64,000 nucleotides of DNA from Prolixibacteraceae bacterium (GCA_019459485.1 JAIBEZ010000032.1:1-64000), one strand, 5' to 3'. Counted from the stretch's first letter, positions 9,157-19,557 are shown. The notes: generated by a model not told the origin, from the sequence alone. Program-made: numbers and translations.

Positions 9157-10563
9157 TTACATTTTATAAAACTGTTCCCATCCTTTTCGTGGCGGTGGTC
9201 CAACAAGCAGTTCGTTCCCGACTTTGCTGCTGGTGATTTGTTTTTTCCGGCTGTCGAAAACCAGTTTGGTATTCAGTCGCTGTGCCAAAACACCCAACGC
9301 CATTACCTGACACAATGGGCCTGCGACATCAAACGACGACCTGCATTTTTCTTCGCCTTTGGCGGCTTTCAGGAAATTGGCAAAGTGGTTCGATGTCGTT
9401 TTCGGCACTTCAGGAAGCATGGAAGCCATGTCCTTACCTTTTTCTTCCGGAATAATTACCAGCGGTGAGCTGTGCGATCCTCCTTTGAAGGTCAGGTCTT
9501 TACCGTAAATCACCTTGCCAGGATACCTTTTGGTATTTACAGCTCCTGCTGTTGGAGGCGGAATATCCATTGCCCTGACCGGCAACCCAAAATATTCAGG
9601 AAGCTTTGGCTGGTTGTTGTAACCGTCGTACCATTCCAGGTCAAGTGCCGGCATTCCTTCCCGCGCCGGAAATTTGAACAGCAGGGTGGAGGCTTGCGGG
9701 AAAATCAGGGTGCTGTGTCCATCCATAAATATCGGATCAACTTCTGTTGGCATTCCAAGTTTCAGGAATTGGTGTGCTGTGTCGATAATATGTGCGCCCC
9801 AATCGCCCAGAGCACCGTTTCCAAACTCGAACCACGACCGCCAGTCACCGTTGATGTAACCTTTGTTGTATTCCTTAAACGGTGCCGTCACGAGCCATTT
9901 GTCCCAATCGAGCGTTTCCGGAATGGGTTGTGCAGGAAGATAATCAGTTACTTTCATCCCGTGCCAGCGCCTTCCGTTGTTCATAAAAGCGGTGATTTTG
10001 GTAATGTCCTTAATGATTCCAGCTTCGGTCCAGGTTTTAAACTGAAAGTAATTTTCTTCGGAATGCCCCTGGTTTCCCATCTGGCAGGCTACTTTGTGTT
10101 TCTTTTCGCCCGCCATCATCAGTTCAACTTCATGGAAAGTGTGTGCCATGGGTTTTTCAACATACACATGTTTGCCCTGCGACATGGCCAGCATGGTAAT
10201 CGGGAAATGCGAAAAATCGGGCACTCCGGCAGTAATGGCGTCAAACTGATTGCCCATTTTGTCGAACATTTCCCTGAAATCCTGAAAACGCGGAACATTG
10301 GGGAACATTTCCATAATCTCAAGAGTGTGCGGCGCACCCATGTCCACGTCGCACAAGGCAACGATATTGGCCAGGCCTGTCTGGTGCAACGATTTGATGA
10401 TTCCGCCACCCCGGTTGCCAATTCCGCAGCAGGCTAGATTTACTTTGTCACTTGGCGCAATGTGCCCAAAAGCTTTTCCCATCACTGTTGACGGAACAAT
10501 TGAAAATGCGGTTACCGCCGCAAAAGCGGTACTTCCTGTCCTTAAAAAATCTCTTCGTTTCAT
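9157..10563 (-). CDS. Tat-exported Gfo/Idh/MocA-family oxidoreductase
   Basis: The 468-residue protein begins with a twin-arginine signal (MKRRDFLRTGSTAFAAVTAF) followed by an N-terminal Rossmann domain with a CGIGNRGGG nucleotide-binding loop near residue 47. The KHVYVEKPMAHT segment carries the conserved EKP lysine motif. The C-terminal domain has the NGDWRSWFEFGNGALGDWGAHIIDTAHQ signature of secreted Bacteroidota/Planctomycetota members. These periplasmic proteins act as NAD(P)-dependent dehydrogenases or, in GH109, as NAD-dependent glycosidases on sugars. Which applies here is not decidable. It is co-transcribed with the GH105 gene (4-bp gap) and follows the DUF1080 gene by 22 bp. Confidence 0.85.
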   Translation of the reverse strand: MKRRDFLRTGSTAFAAVTAFSIVPSTVMGKAFGHIAPSDKVNLACCGIGNRGGGIIKSLHQTGLANIVALCDVDMGAPHTLEIMEMFPNVPRFQDFREMFDKMGNQFDAITAGVPDFSHFPITMLAMSQGKHVYVEKPMAHTFHEVELMMAGEKKHKVACQMGNQGHSEENYFQFKTWTEAGIIKDITKITAFMNNGRRWHGMKVTDYLPAQPIPETLDWDKWLVTAPFKEYNKGYINGDWRSWFEFGNGALGDWGAHIIDTAHQFLKLGMPTEVDPIFMDGHSTLIFPQASTLLFKFPAREGMPALDLEWYDGYNNQPKLPEYFGLPVRAMDIPPPTAGAVNTKRYPGKVIYGKDLTFKGGSHSSPLVIIPEEKGKDMASMLPEVPKTTSNHFANFLKAAKGEEKCRSSFDVAGPLCQVMALGVLAQRLNTKLVFDSRKKQITSSKVGNELLVGPPPRKGWEQFYKM

Positions 10564-10585
10564 AGTTGCGATTATTTATAGTTTA

Positions 10586-11935
10586 TTATTTCAGTTCTTT
10601 AATTTTTATGTTTTTGAACCAAACTTCGTCCGAATGGTCCTGAAGCAAAATATTTCCTTCTGCGGCATTTCCGAAATTGGGTAAGTCGGTAAACTTGCTG
10701 TAATTGACCAATGCCTGCCACATCTGCGTATTCCGCTCGTATTCCACCATTTTCACATCGTTCAGCCAATGTTCAACTTTGTTGTCATTCACCACAATCC
10801 GGGCATGGTTAAACGTGCTCGACCGGTATGGTTTGTCCTGAGGTGCGGCAATCAGATCGTACAAAGAGCCCAATGTCCGGTTTCCTTTTACCCCTTTCAG
10901 CGCATCCGGGTGAAGCTTGTCGTCAAGTACCTGGTATTCGCAGCCGATGGTGGCAAATTCTCCCGTTTTTTCATCCCTGTTCACAAAATATTTAATGCCG
11001 CTGTTGGCACCATCTGTTATCCTGAAGTCAACGAGTAGTTCAAAATTCCTGTACTTCTTTTCGGTAACAATCCCTCCTGAATTTCCTTCCGACTTCAGTA
11101 CTTTCAGCATACCTTCTTCAACAGCAAAGGCATTTGTCGGGAAAGCATCTGATTTTGCTCCTTTCCAGCCTTTTGTGGTTTTCCCGTCAAACAGCAACTT
11201 CCAACCATCTGCAGCTTCCTGAGTTGAAATCGTATTGTCAATGCCATTCACCTGATAAATAGGCGTTGCCGCTGCCAATCGTTCATTTTCAATGTTTTTG
11301 GTGCATATCCGGATATTTCGCCAAGCAACCGTCAAACCTGATCGCGCCGGATCTTTCACCTGATGAACCTGCAGTGCGATAAATCCTGAAGGCGTCATGT
11401 CGTCGAGCAAGTCGGAGCAAGGAACGCCGTTCAGGAATGTTTTTATTGAGTTTCCAACCGCCTCGATCCGGGCTTTGTTCCAGTCGTTCTTTTTGAAAGC
11501 CAGACGACCTGCCTGATTTTTCGTTAACGGATAAAGCCAGCCGCGTCGTCCTTCATCGAATATGCCGCCGGTCCAGGCGCGGTCGCCTGGATCTATCTCA
11601 TACTGATAGCCGTGCACTTTTCCTTCCTTGTAGTCTGGTTTGCTTTCACTCCTGAATTGGATTCCCGAATTCAGCGTTTCATCCACTTTAAATTCAAGTT
11701 CGAGAATAAAGTCGCCGTATTTTTTTTCTGTAACCAGAAAACTGTTCGGAGTACCAAACTTGCTGATACCAACAATCGTCCCGTCCTTCACCTCGTATTT
11801 GGCCGTGCCATTGAGCTGTTTCCAGCCTTTCAGGTTTTTGCCGTTGAAAAGTGGCGTCCAGTTTTCCTGGGCTACCAGAGAACCAGCTATGCAAAAGATT
11901 AAAAGCAGAATAAAAAATTTTCTTGAAGTAGTCAT
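10586..11935 (-). CDS. Secreted protein with two DUF1080 (3-keto-disaccharide hydrolase-like) domains
   Basis: The 449-residue product carries a signal peptide (about 1-22) and two similar lectin/LamG-like domains. The first opens with [14 protein letters not shown] near residue 27 and the second with [14 protein letters not shown] near residue 245. Each contains the family's GDFILELEF / NFELLVDFR beta strand and a NSGIQFR or NSGIKYF motif. DUF1080 domains are known in enzymes that cleave 3-keto-glycosides made by Gfo/Idh/MocA-type oxidation, and the next gene downstream is such an oxidoreductase. An oxidise-then-cleave route for a glycoside is a reasonable inference. Confidence 0.85.
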   Translation of the reverse strand: MTTSRKFFILLLIFCIAGSLVAQENWTPLFNGKNLKGWKQLNGTAKYEVKDGTIVGISKFGTPNSFLVTEKKYGDFILELEFKVDETLNSGIQFRSESKPDYKEGKVHGYQYEIDPGDRAWTGGIFDEGRRGWLYPLTKNQAGRLAFKKNDWNKARIEAVGNSIKTFLNGVPCSDLLDDMTPSGFIALQVHQVKDPARSGLTVAWRNIRICTKNIENERLAAATPIYQVNGIDNTISTQEAADGWKLLFDGKTTKGWKGAKSDAFPTNAFAVEEGMLKVLKSEGNSGGIVTEKKYRNFELLVDFRITDGANSGIKYFVNRDEKTGEFATIGCEYQVLDDKLHPDALKGVKGNRTLGSLYDLIAAPQDKPYRSSTFNHARIVVNDNKVEHWLNDVKMVEYERNTQMWQALVNYSKFTDLPNFGNAAEGNILLQDHSDEVWFKNIKIKELK

Positions 11936-11980
11936 TGGTATAAATTTGAGTTTAGTATTTGTTTCCTGATAATGAATTTG

Positions 11981-13987
11981 TTATTCGATGGGAAATGCCT
12001 TTAACAACACAACCCCATGATGCCTGATTTCCGTAGAAAAAGATCCGTCGAATTCACCCAGATCGGCTTGCCTCCAAACATCACGAAGCTTCCATTTTCC
12101 TTTAAGGCCAGCCTTCGAAAAGTCAAACGCGAATGGTTTTGGTGTTTCATCGCCCCAACGGAAATAAGTTTGCGGCGTTTTGCCAAAGTCATCGGTGTAA
12201 AACAATCCAACTGCGAAGGAACCGTCCTCTAACGGTTTAGTCCAGATTTGCACACCATTTTCATCTGCCATTAACCGTGCTGATTTTCCTAACGGATCCT
12301 GATTAATTTCAATCACTTCGTCGTTGGTAAGCAAATTCAGGGTAAAATCATCCAACTGCTCAATCGGGCATCCAATCAGCAATGGCGCGGCAAGCAAACT
12401 AAACAGGCTCACATGGCTGTACTGCTCGTTGGGCGTCAGTCTCGTTGGGTGCAGATCCTGACCGGTAGTCACATTCCCCAGAATCAGCATGTCCGGATCG
12501 TTCCAATGCCCCGGTCCGCCAAAAGGCGCCCATTTGTCGATGGTAAATGCCGAAATATAGAGGCTTGTCCAACTGTCACGAATATCCGGTCCGGTCCGCC
12601 ACGCATTGGCTACCCGTGACCAATCTGCAGCTTTTGCAAACGGAGCCGAATTCGATAAACTGTACAAAATGTCTCTTCCTGAATTTTTCAATGCAACCGA
12701 CATTCGCTCTGCAGAAGGAACTTCCAGCCGCCAGTCGTATTTCAGGTAGTCGATTCCCCAGTCTGCAAATTGCTTTGCATCATTGGTTTCAAAACCATAT
12801 TTTCCGACATACCGGTAAGCTCTTTTATTTTTGACAATTGAATCAGGAAAAGCGCCATTCTCAAAATCCGATGAACCACCCACATATCCGGCATAGCTCG
12901 AAATCCATGGCGTGGAATAAATCCCCACCTTTAATCCCAAACCGTGAATATAATCCACCATCTTTTTAAAATCCGGAAATTTTTCGTTGGGCTGTATGGC
13001 GTTGTATTTTCCGCCGCGTTGTCCCTGCCAGGCATCGTCGATGTTGATGTATGTCCAGTCATGATTGCTCAAACCCATCTTCACCATGGCGTCTGCCGAA
13101 GCAATCACTTTTTCCCGGTCGATGTTCCGGGCCCAGGAGTTCCAGCCGTTCCAGCCAATGGGCGGGGTGAGCGCGATGGTGTCGCCAATCACAATTTTTA
13201 GTTGTTTTGTGGCTTCACCATGCTCATTTTTCGCTTTCAAACTGACAGAATAAGTGCCTCTTTGTGTCACTTTTCCGTTAATAATTCCTGAAGTAGCATC
13301 CAGTTTCAGACCGTTGGGCAAGTTTTCTGCCGAAAATTCCATCGGCCGGTTTCCTGTTGCAGCAATGGTGTATAAAAATGGATTTCCCGGAGTCGCACCA
13401 AATATTTTTGCAGAATTTATTTTGGGCGAGAGTTCAGGTTCAGGAGTTAAAATGTGTTTTACATCCGTGTTTGGAAACTGCTGCGGAACACTGGTTCCAA
13501 GCATCTCAATTTGCGCATTGGCCCAGTTGGAGTACGTTCTGTTGTGCCCTTCAACATCATCGGTAACAAGCAGTCCCAGCCGTTTAATACCTTTCAGGTT
13601 TACTTTCACTTTTTTGGGCGCATCGCCTACCCGCATTTCGCCGCTTTCGAACAGGATTTTCCGGTCGCCGATCACATAAAATTTCACGGGAACCTCTTTA
13701 TTCCCGCTATCGTCAGCGCCAACCTCCGCGGTGAATTGTCCGGCATTCCCATCCAGGAAAAATGAAAGTACACTAATGGATTGAACGCCAACGCCCCGGT
13801 TGTAATAGATACCGCTCATTTTCATTGAATCGCCCGACGCGGTCGTTTTTGGCAAAACGGCTGGTATTCCTTCAGAGAAAGACTTTATTTTCAGATCATC
13901 CAGCCATATTGAGGTGTGTTTTTCAGAGCATCCGCCGAGAAAAATCAAACACCAAATCAGGATAAGTAATTTTGATTGGGTTCCCAT
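11981..13987 (-). CDS. GH27 alpha-galactosidase-like enzyme with N-terminal NPCBM and Ig-like domains
   Basis: The 668-residue lipoprotein (lipobox LGGC, Cys20) starts with an NPCBM-type carbohydrate-binding module (about 25-165, with RGVGVQSISVLSFFLDG and LGLLVTDDVEGHNRTYSNWANA). A putative Ig/cadherin-like domain (about 185-268) follows, then a GH27 barrel from PPIGWNGWNSW at about 275. The catalytic nucleophile is Asp418 in YLKYD and the acid/base candidate is Asp468 in RTGPDIRDSW. GH27 enzymes release terminal alpha-galactose or alpha-N-acetylgalactosamine. It is probably anchored to a membrane leaflet and works with the neighbouring GH28 and GH105. The ALTPPIGWNGWNSWARN motif is strong, so the family call is secure; the exact sugar is not. 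Confidence 0.92.
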   Translation of the reverse strand: MGTQSKLLILIWCLIFLGGCSEKHTSIWLDDLKIKSFSEGIPAVLPKTTASGDSMKMSGIYYNRGVGVQSISVLSFFLDGNAGQFTAEVGADDSGNKEVPVKFYVIGDRKILFESGEMRVGDAPKKVKVNLKGIKRLGLLVTDDVEGHNRTYSNWANAQIEMLGTSVPQQFPNTDVKHILTPEPELSPKINSAKIFGATPGNPFLYTIAATGNRPMEFSAENLPNGLKLDATSGIINGKVTQRGTYSVSLKAKNEHGEATKQLKIVIGDTIALTPPIGWNGWNSWARNIDREKVIASADAMVKMGLSNHDWTYINIDDAWQGQRGGKYNAIQPNEKFPDFKKMVDYIHGLGLKVGIYSTPWISSYAGYVGGSSDFENGAFPDSIVKNKRAYRYVGKYGFETNDAKQFADWGIDYLKYDWRLEVPSAERMSVALKNSGRDILYSLSNSAPFAKAADWSRVANAWRTGPDIRDSWTSLYISAFTIDKWAPFGGPGHWNDPDMLILGNVTTGQDLHPTRLTPNEQYSHVSLFSLLAAPLLIGCPIEQLDDFTLNLLTNDEVIEINQDPLGKSARLMADENGVQIWTKPLEDGSFAVGLFYTDDFGKTPQTYFRWGDETPKPFAFDFSKAGLKGKWKLRDVWRQADLGEFDGSFSTEIRHHGVVLLKAFPIE

Positions 13988-13998
13988 TTTATTTTTTA

Positions 13999-15585
13999 TT
14001 AGTAACTGGTTTTTACAATGCCTTTTTCCTCACTTACAGGCATTTTGAGGTTGTTTATTGTCAGGTCAACAGTATTGTTGAACATTACCACCGGCATTTC
14101 TTTGGCCGTTGGAATGTCAATATCTGCCAGTTCAAGTCCTTTTACATCGTCAAATACCAAGGCAGGGCGGAAGTCATCTTTCAGGTAATTCACCTTTACA
14201 TTTTTCATTTTAATTCCTTCGGCATGACGCACATAAAATCCCCAGGATGGCAACTCTCCGAACATCGAAAATTCCGGATAATTGGCTTTGTTTTCAGGAA
14301 CGGAAGTGATGTTTTTCAAAGGGATATGTGCAATTTCTTTGTTGGCCATTCCACCATAGCTGATTTCAATATTTTCAAGCGTTACGTCCTGAACCGGATG
14401 ACCCGGAAGGCCCACAATGGAAGAAGGAATAAGGTTATAAGGCAGAAACGGATGGCCGTAAATATGAAAATGCGATGGACGAACCGGCATTTTATCAAAT
14501 CCGGGCTTCAGATGATCGGGCGGCCCTTCGATGGGATAACCCTGATCGGGCTTGTAAAGTGGCGTTTCAGCTTTTACGTTGGCAATGTAAACTCTTTTGA
14601 GCGTTCCAACTTTTCCGTCAATGTTTCGATGTCCAAGTCGGATAAAAATGGCGTTACCTGTATTTTTTGCCGTTACATTCTGAATGTCGATGTCTTCCAG
14701 AATTCCACCGTCAACCGATTCGAGCGCGATGGCCGAACGATAGGTGTCAAAAACTGTCAGGTTGCGTACTTTGATATTTTTGAACCCTCCGACTGAAGCG
14801 GTTCCCAGCTTAAATCCGCTGGCGCTCGAACGCACCGTGCAACTGTCAATAAATACATTCTCGCAAAGGAAATCCGGGTTTTCAGATTTCAGGCAAATGC
14901 CATCGTCGGAAGAATTGATGAAGCAGTTGGTGATTTTTACATTCTTTGAATCGGTGATGTCCAGTCCATCGTTGTTCCAATAAGCGGTACTTTGCACGGT
15001 AATTTTATCAATGGTAACGCCATCGCACTCTCTGTAATCCTGCACCCAATCGGTGGCGTTTTTTAGCGTGACGCCGGAAATGTTCACATTGGTGCATGAA
15101 TTGAAATTGAGTACAAACGCCCTTCCACCCGGTCTTTTAACCAGCCACATGGTATCCTGTTTCATTTCTCCGCTCCGCAACTTTTTAAAAATATCCAGCA
15201 TCAGTTCCTGACCCTGGCCATCGATAATACCTTGTCCGCTGATTGAAATGTTGGATTGATTCTTTGCTGAAACCAAGGCAGGACGTCCTGGGTCGTATCC
15301 ATAATCTGCGCGATTGGTTGGACCGAGCAAAGTTGCGCCCAATTGTAAATGCAGATCGACACCTGATTTTAAGAATACAGGTCCGGTCTTGAAATTTCCG
15401 GGAGGAACAATAACCTGACCGCCTCCGGCAGCTGAAGCTTCATCGATCGCCTTTTGAATAAAGGTTGCGTTGTTGGTCTGTCCATCGGCAATGGCACCGT
15501 ACGAAGTAATCAGGTTTTCTTTTTTCGAATTGCATCCGATTGCCACATAGAGCAAAAAGAATGATATAAACCATCTTGTATTCAT
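13999..15585 (-). CDS. GH28-family polygalacturonase-like glycoside hydrolase
   Basis: This is a 528-residue predicted lipoprotein (signal followed by AIGC, Cys18) with a right-handed beta-helix. GH28 landmarks are NNDGLDI (first catalytic Asp), INSSDDGICLKSE (the adjacent Asp pair) and a later RLGHRNIDG loop. The N-terminal SYGAIADGQTNNATFIQKAIDEA segment is the usual pectin-depolymerase entry motif. GH28 enzymes hydrolyse alpha-linked galacturonic acid in homo- or rhamnogalacturonan, and some act on xylogalacturonan. It lies 11 bp from the GH27 gene and 26 bp from the GH92-like gene, so it is within one operon. Confidence 0.9.
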   Translation of the reverse strand: MNTRWFISFFLLYVAIGCNSKKENLITSYGAIADGQTNNATFIQKAIDEASAAGGGQVIVPPGNFKTGPVFLKSGVDLHLQLGATLLGPTNRADYGYDPGRPALVSAKNQSNISISGQGIIDGQGQELMLDIFKKLRSGEMKQDTMWLVKRPGGRAFVLNFNSCTNVNISGVTLKNATDWVQDYRECDGVTIDKITVQSTAYWNNDGLDITDSKNVKITNCFINSSDDGICLKSENPDFLCENVFIDSCTVRSSASGFKLGTASVGGFKNIKVRNLTVFDTYRSAIALESVDGGILEDIDIQNVTAKNTGNAIFIRLGHRNIDGKVGTLKRVYIANVKAETPLYKPDQGYPIEGPPDHLKPGFDKMPVRPSHFHIYGHPFLPYNLIPSSIVGLPGHPVQDVTLENIEISYGGMANKEIAHIPLKNITSVPENKANYPEFSMFGELPSWGFYVRHAEGIKMKNVKVNYLKDDFRPALVFDDVKGLELADIDIPTAKEMPVVMFNNTVDLTINNLKMPVSEEKGIVKTSY

Positions 15586-15611
15586 TATTCTGAAGTTTTA
15601 GGGGTTATTGT

Positions 15612-17951
15612 TTATTCCGTATCTCCCCAGTTTTTATTCGGAGCATTTCCCATTTCAAGCACCAGTTTTCCACCTTTTGTAATCACATCATGAAAAATCC
15701 ATTGGTTTTGCTGCGATTCTCCATTTAAAGTTGCCGATTGGATATAGTAATTCTCCGGTTTGTTGTTTTTTGCTTCAATCACAAAGGTTTTTCCTGAATA
15801 ATAATTTGAATCGAGATGGATCGTAATTTTATCAAATACCGGGCTGCCCAGCTCAACAACCGATCGCTGTTCTGCGCCTGAGTTCATTTCGAACAGGCCT
15901 ATTTTCATCAGTACAGCCAGCGAACCCATTAGTCCCTGATCTTCGTCGCCATTGTATCCCCTGTCCGGAGAAAGGGCGCTGAAAGCCTGATCAACCACTT
16001 TTCGCGACCAGTATTGCGAGCGCCACGGGTAACCGATGTGATTAAATACAAAGGCGGTTTCGATGGAAGGCTGATTGCCGTAATTGATCGGAATCCGCTT
16101 GTATTCCGGGTGCAATTCTTTCGAATGCGCTGTTCCTGAAGTGAAATCGAGTTTTTCGGCTTCAACGAAACTGGCTTCGAGTTGGGCTGCCATTTTATCT
16201 TTTCCGCCCATAAGTTCGGCCAAACCTTTCAAATCCTGCGGAACAAACCAGGTGGTTTGCGCGGCATTGGCTTCCACAAATCCATTTTGATACTGGTACG
16301 GATCGAAAGGTTCTTTCCATTTGCCATCCAGACCTTTCGGGCGGATCCAGCCTGACTGGGCATCATACAGATTTTTCCAGTTCGACGAACGTTTCATAAA
16401 ATAGTCGTAATCTTCCTGTTTCCCCAGTGACTGAGCCATCTGTGCCAGACACCAGTCCTGCGAAGCGTATTCCAGTGTTTGGGCAGCGCCTTCCTGATGA
16501 AATCCCATTTTGGGAAGCAATGGATAGGGCACATAACCCCTTTCGATGTAATATTCAATTCCTCCACCGTTGGCCGTATTGTGCTCGTAACCGGCTTTTC
16601 CCATCATTCCGCCGGGCAGGTGGTTTTTCTTCATGCCTTCGTATGCTTTCGCCGCGTCAAAATTTCGGATGCCTTTCATGTAAGCACCCACAATAAACGG
16701 AGTTGACGAAGCTCCGGTCATTACGGCTGTGTAATTTCCTCCGGCAGGTCCACGCGGAATGAGTCCGCCGTCGTCGTACATCAGCAGCATGGAGTTGACA
16801 AAGTCGCTGGTTATTTGCGGATAAACAAGGCTCCAAAGAGTAGAGATGGTCCATTGCGCGCCCCAGAATGAGTCTGAATTGTGGTGGTTGAAAAGCGGCT
16901 TTCCCTTTTCATCCAGCGGAATTTGTCGGGTACGTGGTTCGGCGCCGGTCATGTCGCAATACTTTCCGTTTGCATCGCTGATGATGCGGCGCCCAAGCAG
17001 CGCATGCCACAAATCGGTGTAGAACCTGCGTTGCTGCTCGGGCGTTCCGCCTTCAATTTCAATGCGGCTCAAATAACTGTTCCATTCTTCGGAAGATTCT
17101 TTGACCACCCGGTCAAAATCCCAATGTGGCAATTCTTCCTGAATGTTGAGTTTGGCCTGATCCTCGCTGACATACGAAATACCCACTTTCATCTGGATGG
17201 TTTTCTCCTTTTGGGTATCAAATTTCAGGTAAACGCCTCCGTTGCTTCCTTCAAATTCATCTGTTTTTCCTGAAAGTTGTCCATCTTTCCATGCCGACAT
17301 TTGCTCAAATTCAGTATCAAACTGAATGTTGAAATAGACCGAAATTTGCTTTGGCCGGCGGGTTGTTTTGTCCATCAGGGCGTATCCCTGAATTTCCTTG
17401 TCAGTTACTTTTGTAGCACGGGCTTTTACCGTTCCACTTGGTCCAAGCAGCGTTGCAAGGTCGAGTAAAATGTAACTTTCTTCAGATGCCGGAAACTGGT
17501 AGCGGTGAAATCCAACCCGTGTGGTGGAGGTCAGTTCAGCCTTGATTCCATAGCTTTCCAGAAAAACGGAATGGTAGCCGGGTTTGACAGTCTCGTCGTC
17601 GTGGCTGTATTTCGAGCCGTAAACTTTTGATCCGAGATGGCCTTTGAATTCCCCGTTTACTGGCATTACCGGAACTCCCGACAACTGCCAGCCGTGAATG
17701 TGACTGAAAAACTGAATGGAATCCTTTTCGTACCGGTATCCCGATCCCCAGTCGGTATCAGCTTTGTTATCAGGACTAAGGTTTACCATGCCAAACGGAC
17801 GACAAGCAGAGGAGAAAAATATCCAGCGCGAATTCTCCGTATCGAGTTGCGGATAGACCAGATCGACAGGTCTTGTGGTTTTTGGAGCGTTGACCGTGCA
17901 GGAGGACATGAGTATAAAGACTGCTCCGATAATCAGGTTGATGGTTTTCAT
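15612..17951 (-). CDS. Divergent GH92-like secreted glycosidase
   Basis: The 779-residue lipoprotein (MSSC lipobox, Cys18) has the two-domain GH92 architecture. The N-terminal beta domain contains PFGMVNLSPDN and FFSHIHGWQLSG. The C-terminal (alpha/alpha)6 barrel contains HHNSDSFWGAQWT, YEHNTANGGGIEYY, YQNGFVEANAAQTTW and GNQPSIETAFVFNHIGYPW. GH92 members are calcium-dependent exo-alpha-mannosidases. The usual GNDDxG active-site loop is here GDEDQG, followed by LMGSLAVLMKIG instead of the common MSAWYVFSALG. The activity may therefore differ from mannosidase. It lies 17 bp downstream of the sulfatase gene. Confidence 0.82.
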   Translation of the reverse strand: MKTINLIIGAVFILMSSCTVNAPKTTRPVDLVYPQLDTENSRWIFFSSACRPFGMVNLSPDNKADTDWGSGYRYEKDSIQFFSHIHGWQLSGVPVMPVNGEFKGHLGSKVYGSKYSHDDETVKPGYHSVFLESYGIKAELTSTTRVGFHRYQFPASEESYILLDLATLLGPSGTVKARATKVTDKEIQGYALMDKTTRRPKQISVYFNIQFDTEFEQMSAWKDGQLSGKTDEFEGSNGGVYLKFDTQKEKTIQMKVGISYVSEDQAKLNIQEELPHWDFDRVVKESSEEWNSYLSRIEIEGGTPEQQRRFYTDLWHALLGRRIISDANGKYCDMTGAEPRTRQIPLDEKGKPLFNHHNSDSFWGAQWTISTLWSLVYPQITSDFVNSMLLMYDDGGLIPRGPAGGNYTAVMTGASSTPFIVGAYMKGIRNFDAAKAYEGMKKNHLPGGMMGKAGYEHNTANGGGIEYYIERGYVPYPLLPKMGFHQEGAAQTLEYASQDWCLAQMAQSLGKQEDYDYFMKRSSNWKNLYDAQSGWIRPKGLDGKWKEPFDPYQYQNGFVEANAAQTTWFVPQDLKGLAELMGGKDKMAAQLEASFVEAEKLDFTSGTAHSKELHPEYKRIPINYGNQPSIETAFVFNHIGYPWRSQYWSRKVVDQAFSALSPDRGYNGDEDQGLMGSLAVLMKIGLFEMNSGAEQRSVVELGSPVFDKITIHLDSNYYSGKTFVIEAKNNKPENYYIQSATLNGESQQNQWIFHDVITKGGKLVLEMGNAPNKNWGDTE

Positions 17952-17968
17952 AATTGATTGGTTATTAG

Positions 17969-19504
17969 TTATCTGCTTCTACCTGTTTCCTGAAATTTCA
18001 GGAGAATTGCGTTTAATTCCTTCACTTTCTCCGGATATTGCAGGTACAAATCAGCAGTTTCTGACGGATCGTCTTTCAGGTTGTATAATTGTCCCGGAGC
18101 CTCACCGCCTTTGGGTTGGATTGTTTCCGGTTTTGTGAAACCTCCCGAACCCAGTCCGTTGATTAATTTCCAATCGCCTTGCCGCACCACAAAAATTCCC
18201 TTGGATGAATGTTGAATCAGTGCCTCAGGTCGAACGTATTCTTTGGTATTTTCAAGGAGTAGGGGCAAGATACTGTGGCTGTCTTCCCCTTCATTTTTTG
18301 CTAATTTTTGATTGACAATTCCGGAGCAGGTGGCCAGCAGGTTGGTCAAAGTTATTGGCTCTGCACATTGGCTTCCGGCTTTTATTTTGCCCGGCCACCT
18401 TGCGATGAACGGAATGCGGTGACCTCCTTCAAATGCATCGGCTTTCATTCCGCGATAGATGGAGGCTGCGAGGTGGTTAAATTCTTCAATAAAAGGAGAT
18501 CGCCAAAAAGGACCATTGTCGCTGGTAAAGAATACGATCGTGTTGTCGTCCAATCCCAATTCGGTGAGTGTTTTCAGTACTTTCCCAACTTCGGCATCCA
18601 CCATTTGCACAAAATCGCCATACTCGCCGGCTTTCGACGTTCCGCGGTATTCGGGTAGGGGTAGCCAGGGTGTATGTGGCGACGGGAATGGCAGATAGAG
18701 GAAAAACGGTTTTTCTGTGGCAGATTGTTTCCTTATAAATGAAATGGCTTTTTGCGTAAAAGTGGGTGTTACCTGATCGAATTCGTATCCTTCAGACATT
18801 AGTCCAGCCCGCCAGAAAGCCCCGGTAGTTCCGTTTGCCGGATTGCTTCCCGGGCTTTGTTCGCTTAGCGGAGCCGTCAGTTTGTGGTTTTCGAGGTAAC
18901 AGTATGGTGGCATATCGAGCGAGGCCGGCAAAATATAGGAATAATCAAAACCATGGTTTAGCGGCCCGTCGGTTGGTGGTTGCGAAAAATCAATCAGTTC
19001 AGGATCGATTTCTTTTATTTCCGAAGTTTTTCCTGCAGAATTTTTCTCTCCATTCTTTAAAGCCCAGTCGAGTCCGAGGTGCCATTTCCCGACAACTCCG
19101 GTGGTATAGCCATTTTTCTTCAGGAGAGAGGCTACTGTTGTGCGGTCTTTTTCAATCAGCGATTGGCTGTACCCGCGCGTAACACCCAACGGCAGACGGC
19201 TTCTCCATGAGTAGCGACCGGTGAGGATTCCGTAGCGTGTTGGTGTACAAACCGAAGAAGGTGAATGTGCATCGGTAAACCTGATTCCCTGCGAAGCCAG
19301 ACGGTCGATGTTTGGCGTAGCAATTTTGCCGTTCGGGTTGTTAACGGAAACGTCGCCATAGCCCAAATCGTCGGTTAAAATGTACACGATGTTGGGAAGT
19401 TTATTTTGTTTTGGTTTTCCTTCGCTTGCAAAAGGAAGGAAAAGTCCGGAGGAAATCACTCCTGCCAGAATAATTTGTGTTGGTTTCATTTTTCTGATCT
19501 CCAT
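17969..19504 (-). CDS. S1-family sulfatase (arylsulfatase A-like)
   Basis: The 511-residue secreted sulfatase has the metal-binding segment NIVYILTDDLGYGD near residues 38-51 and the formylglycine site SSVCTPTRYGILTGR with Cys86 in the C-x-P-x-R context. VVGKWHLGL and FFTSDNGPFW are the conserved later motifs. Cys-type S1 enzymes need conversion of this Cys to formylglycine by an anaerobic or FGE-type activator, not seen in this window. Its presence in the PUL implies that the target glycan carries sulfate esters, or that the enzyme acts on a sulfated side chain. The subfamily is not decidable by eye. An in-frame ATG five codons later is an alternative start. Confidence 0.93.
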   Translation of the reverse strand: MEIRKMKPTQIILAGVISSGLFLPFASEGKPKQNKLPNIVYILTDDLGYGDVSVNNPNGKIATPNIDRLASQGIRFTDAHSPSSVCTPTRYGILTGRYSWRSRLPLGVTRGYSQSLIEKDRTTVASLLKKNGYTTGVVGKWHLGLDWALKNGEKNSAGKTSEIKEIDPELIDFSQPPTDGPLNHGFDYSYILPASLDMPPYCYLENHKLTAPLSEQSPGSNPANGTTGAFWRAGLMSEGYEFDQVTPTFTQKAISFIRKQSATEKPFFLYLPFPSPHTPWLPLPEYRGTSKAGEYGDFVQMVDAEVGKVLKTLTELGLDDNTIVFFTSDNGPFWRSPFIEEFNHLAASIYRGMKADAFEGGHRIPFIARWPGKIKAGSQCAEPITLTNLLATCSGIVNQKLAKNEGEDSHSILPLLLENTKEYVRPEALIQHSSKGIFVVRQGDWKLINGLGSGGFTKPETIQPKGGEAPGQLYNLKDDPSETADLYLQYPEKVKELNAILLKFQETGRSR

Positions 19505-19557
19505 AGTTCATAGGAATAATATCTAAGCACTTAAATGACAAAAGTGTAAAGTCAAAA

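Noticed and set aside
9472-10437. A 321-codon open frame on the + strand opposite the oxidoreductase gene
   Set aside because: It is fully antisense to a strong Gfo/Idh/MocA gene, shows low-complexity composition and has no recognisable domain.
13972-14796. A 274-codon open frame opposite the GH28 gene
   Set aside because: It mirrors a well-supported GH28 gene and has no domain or start context.
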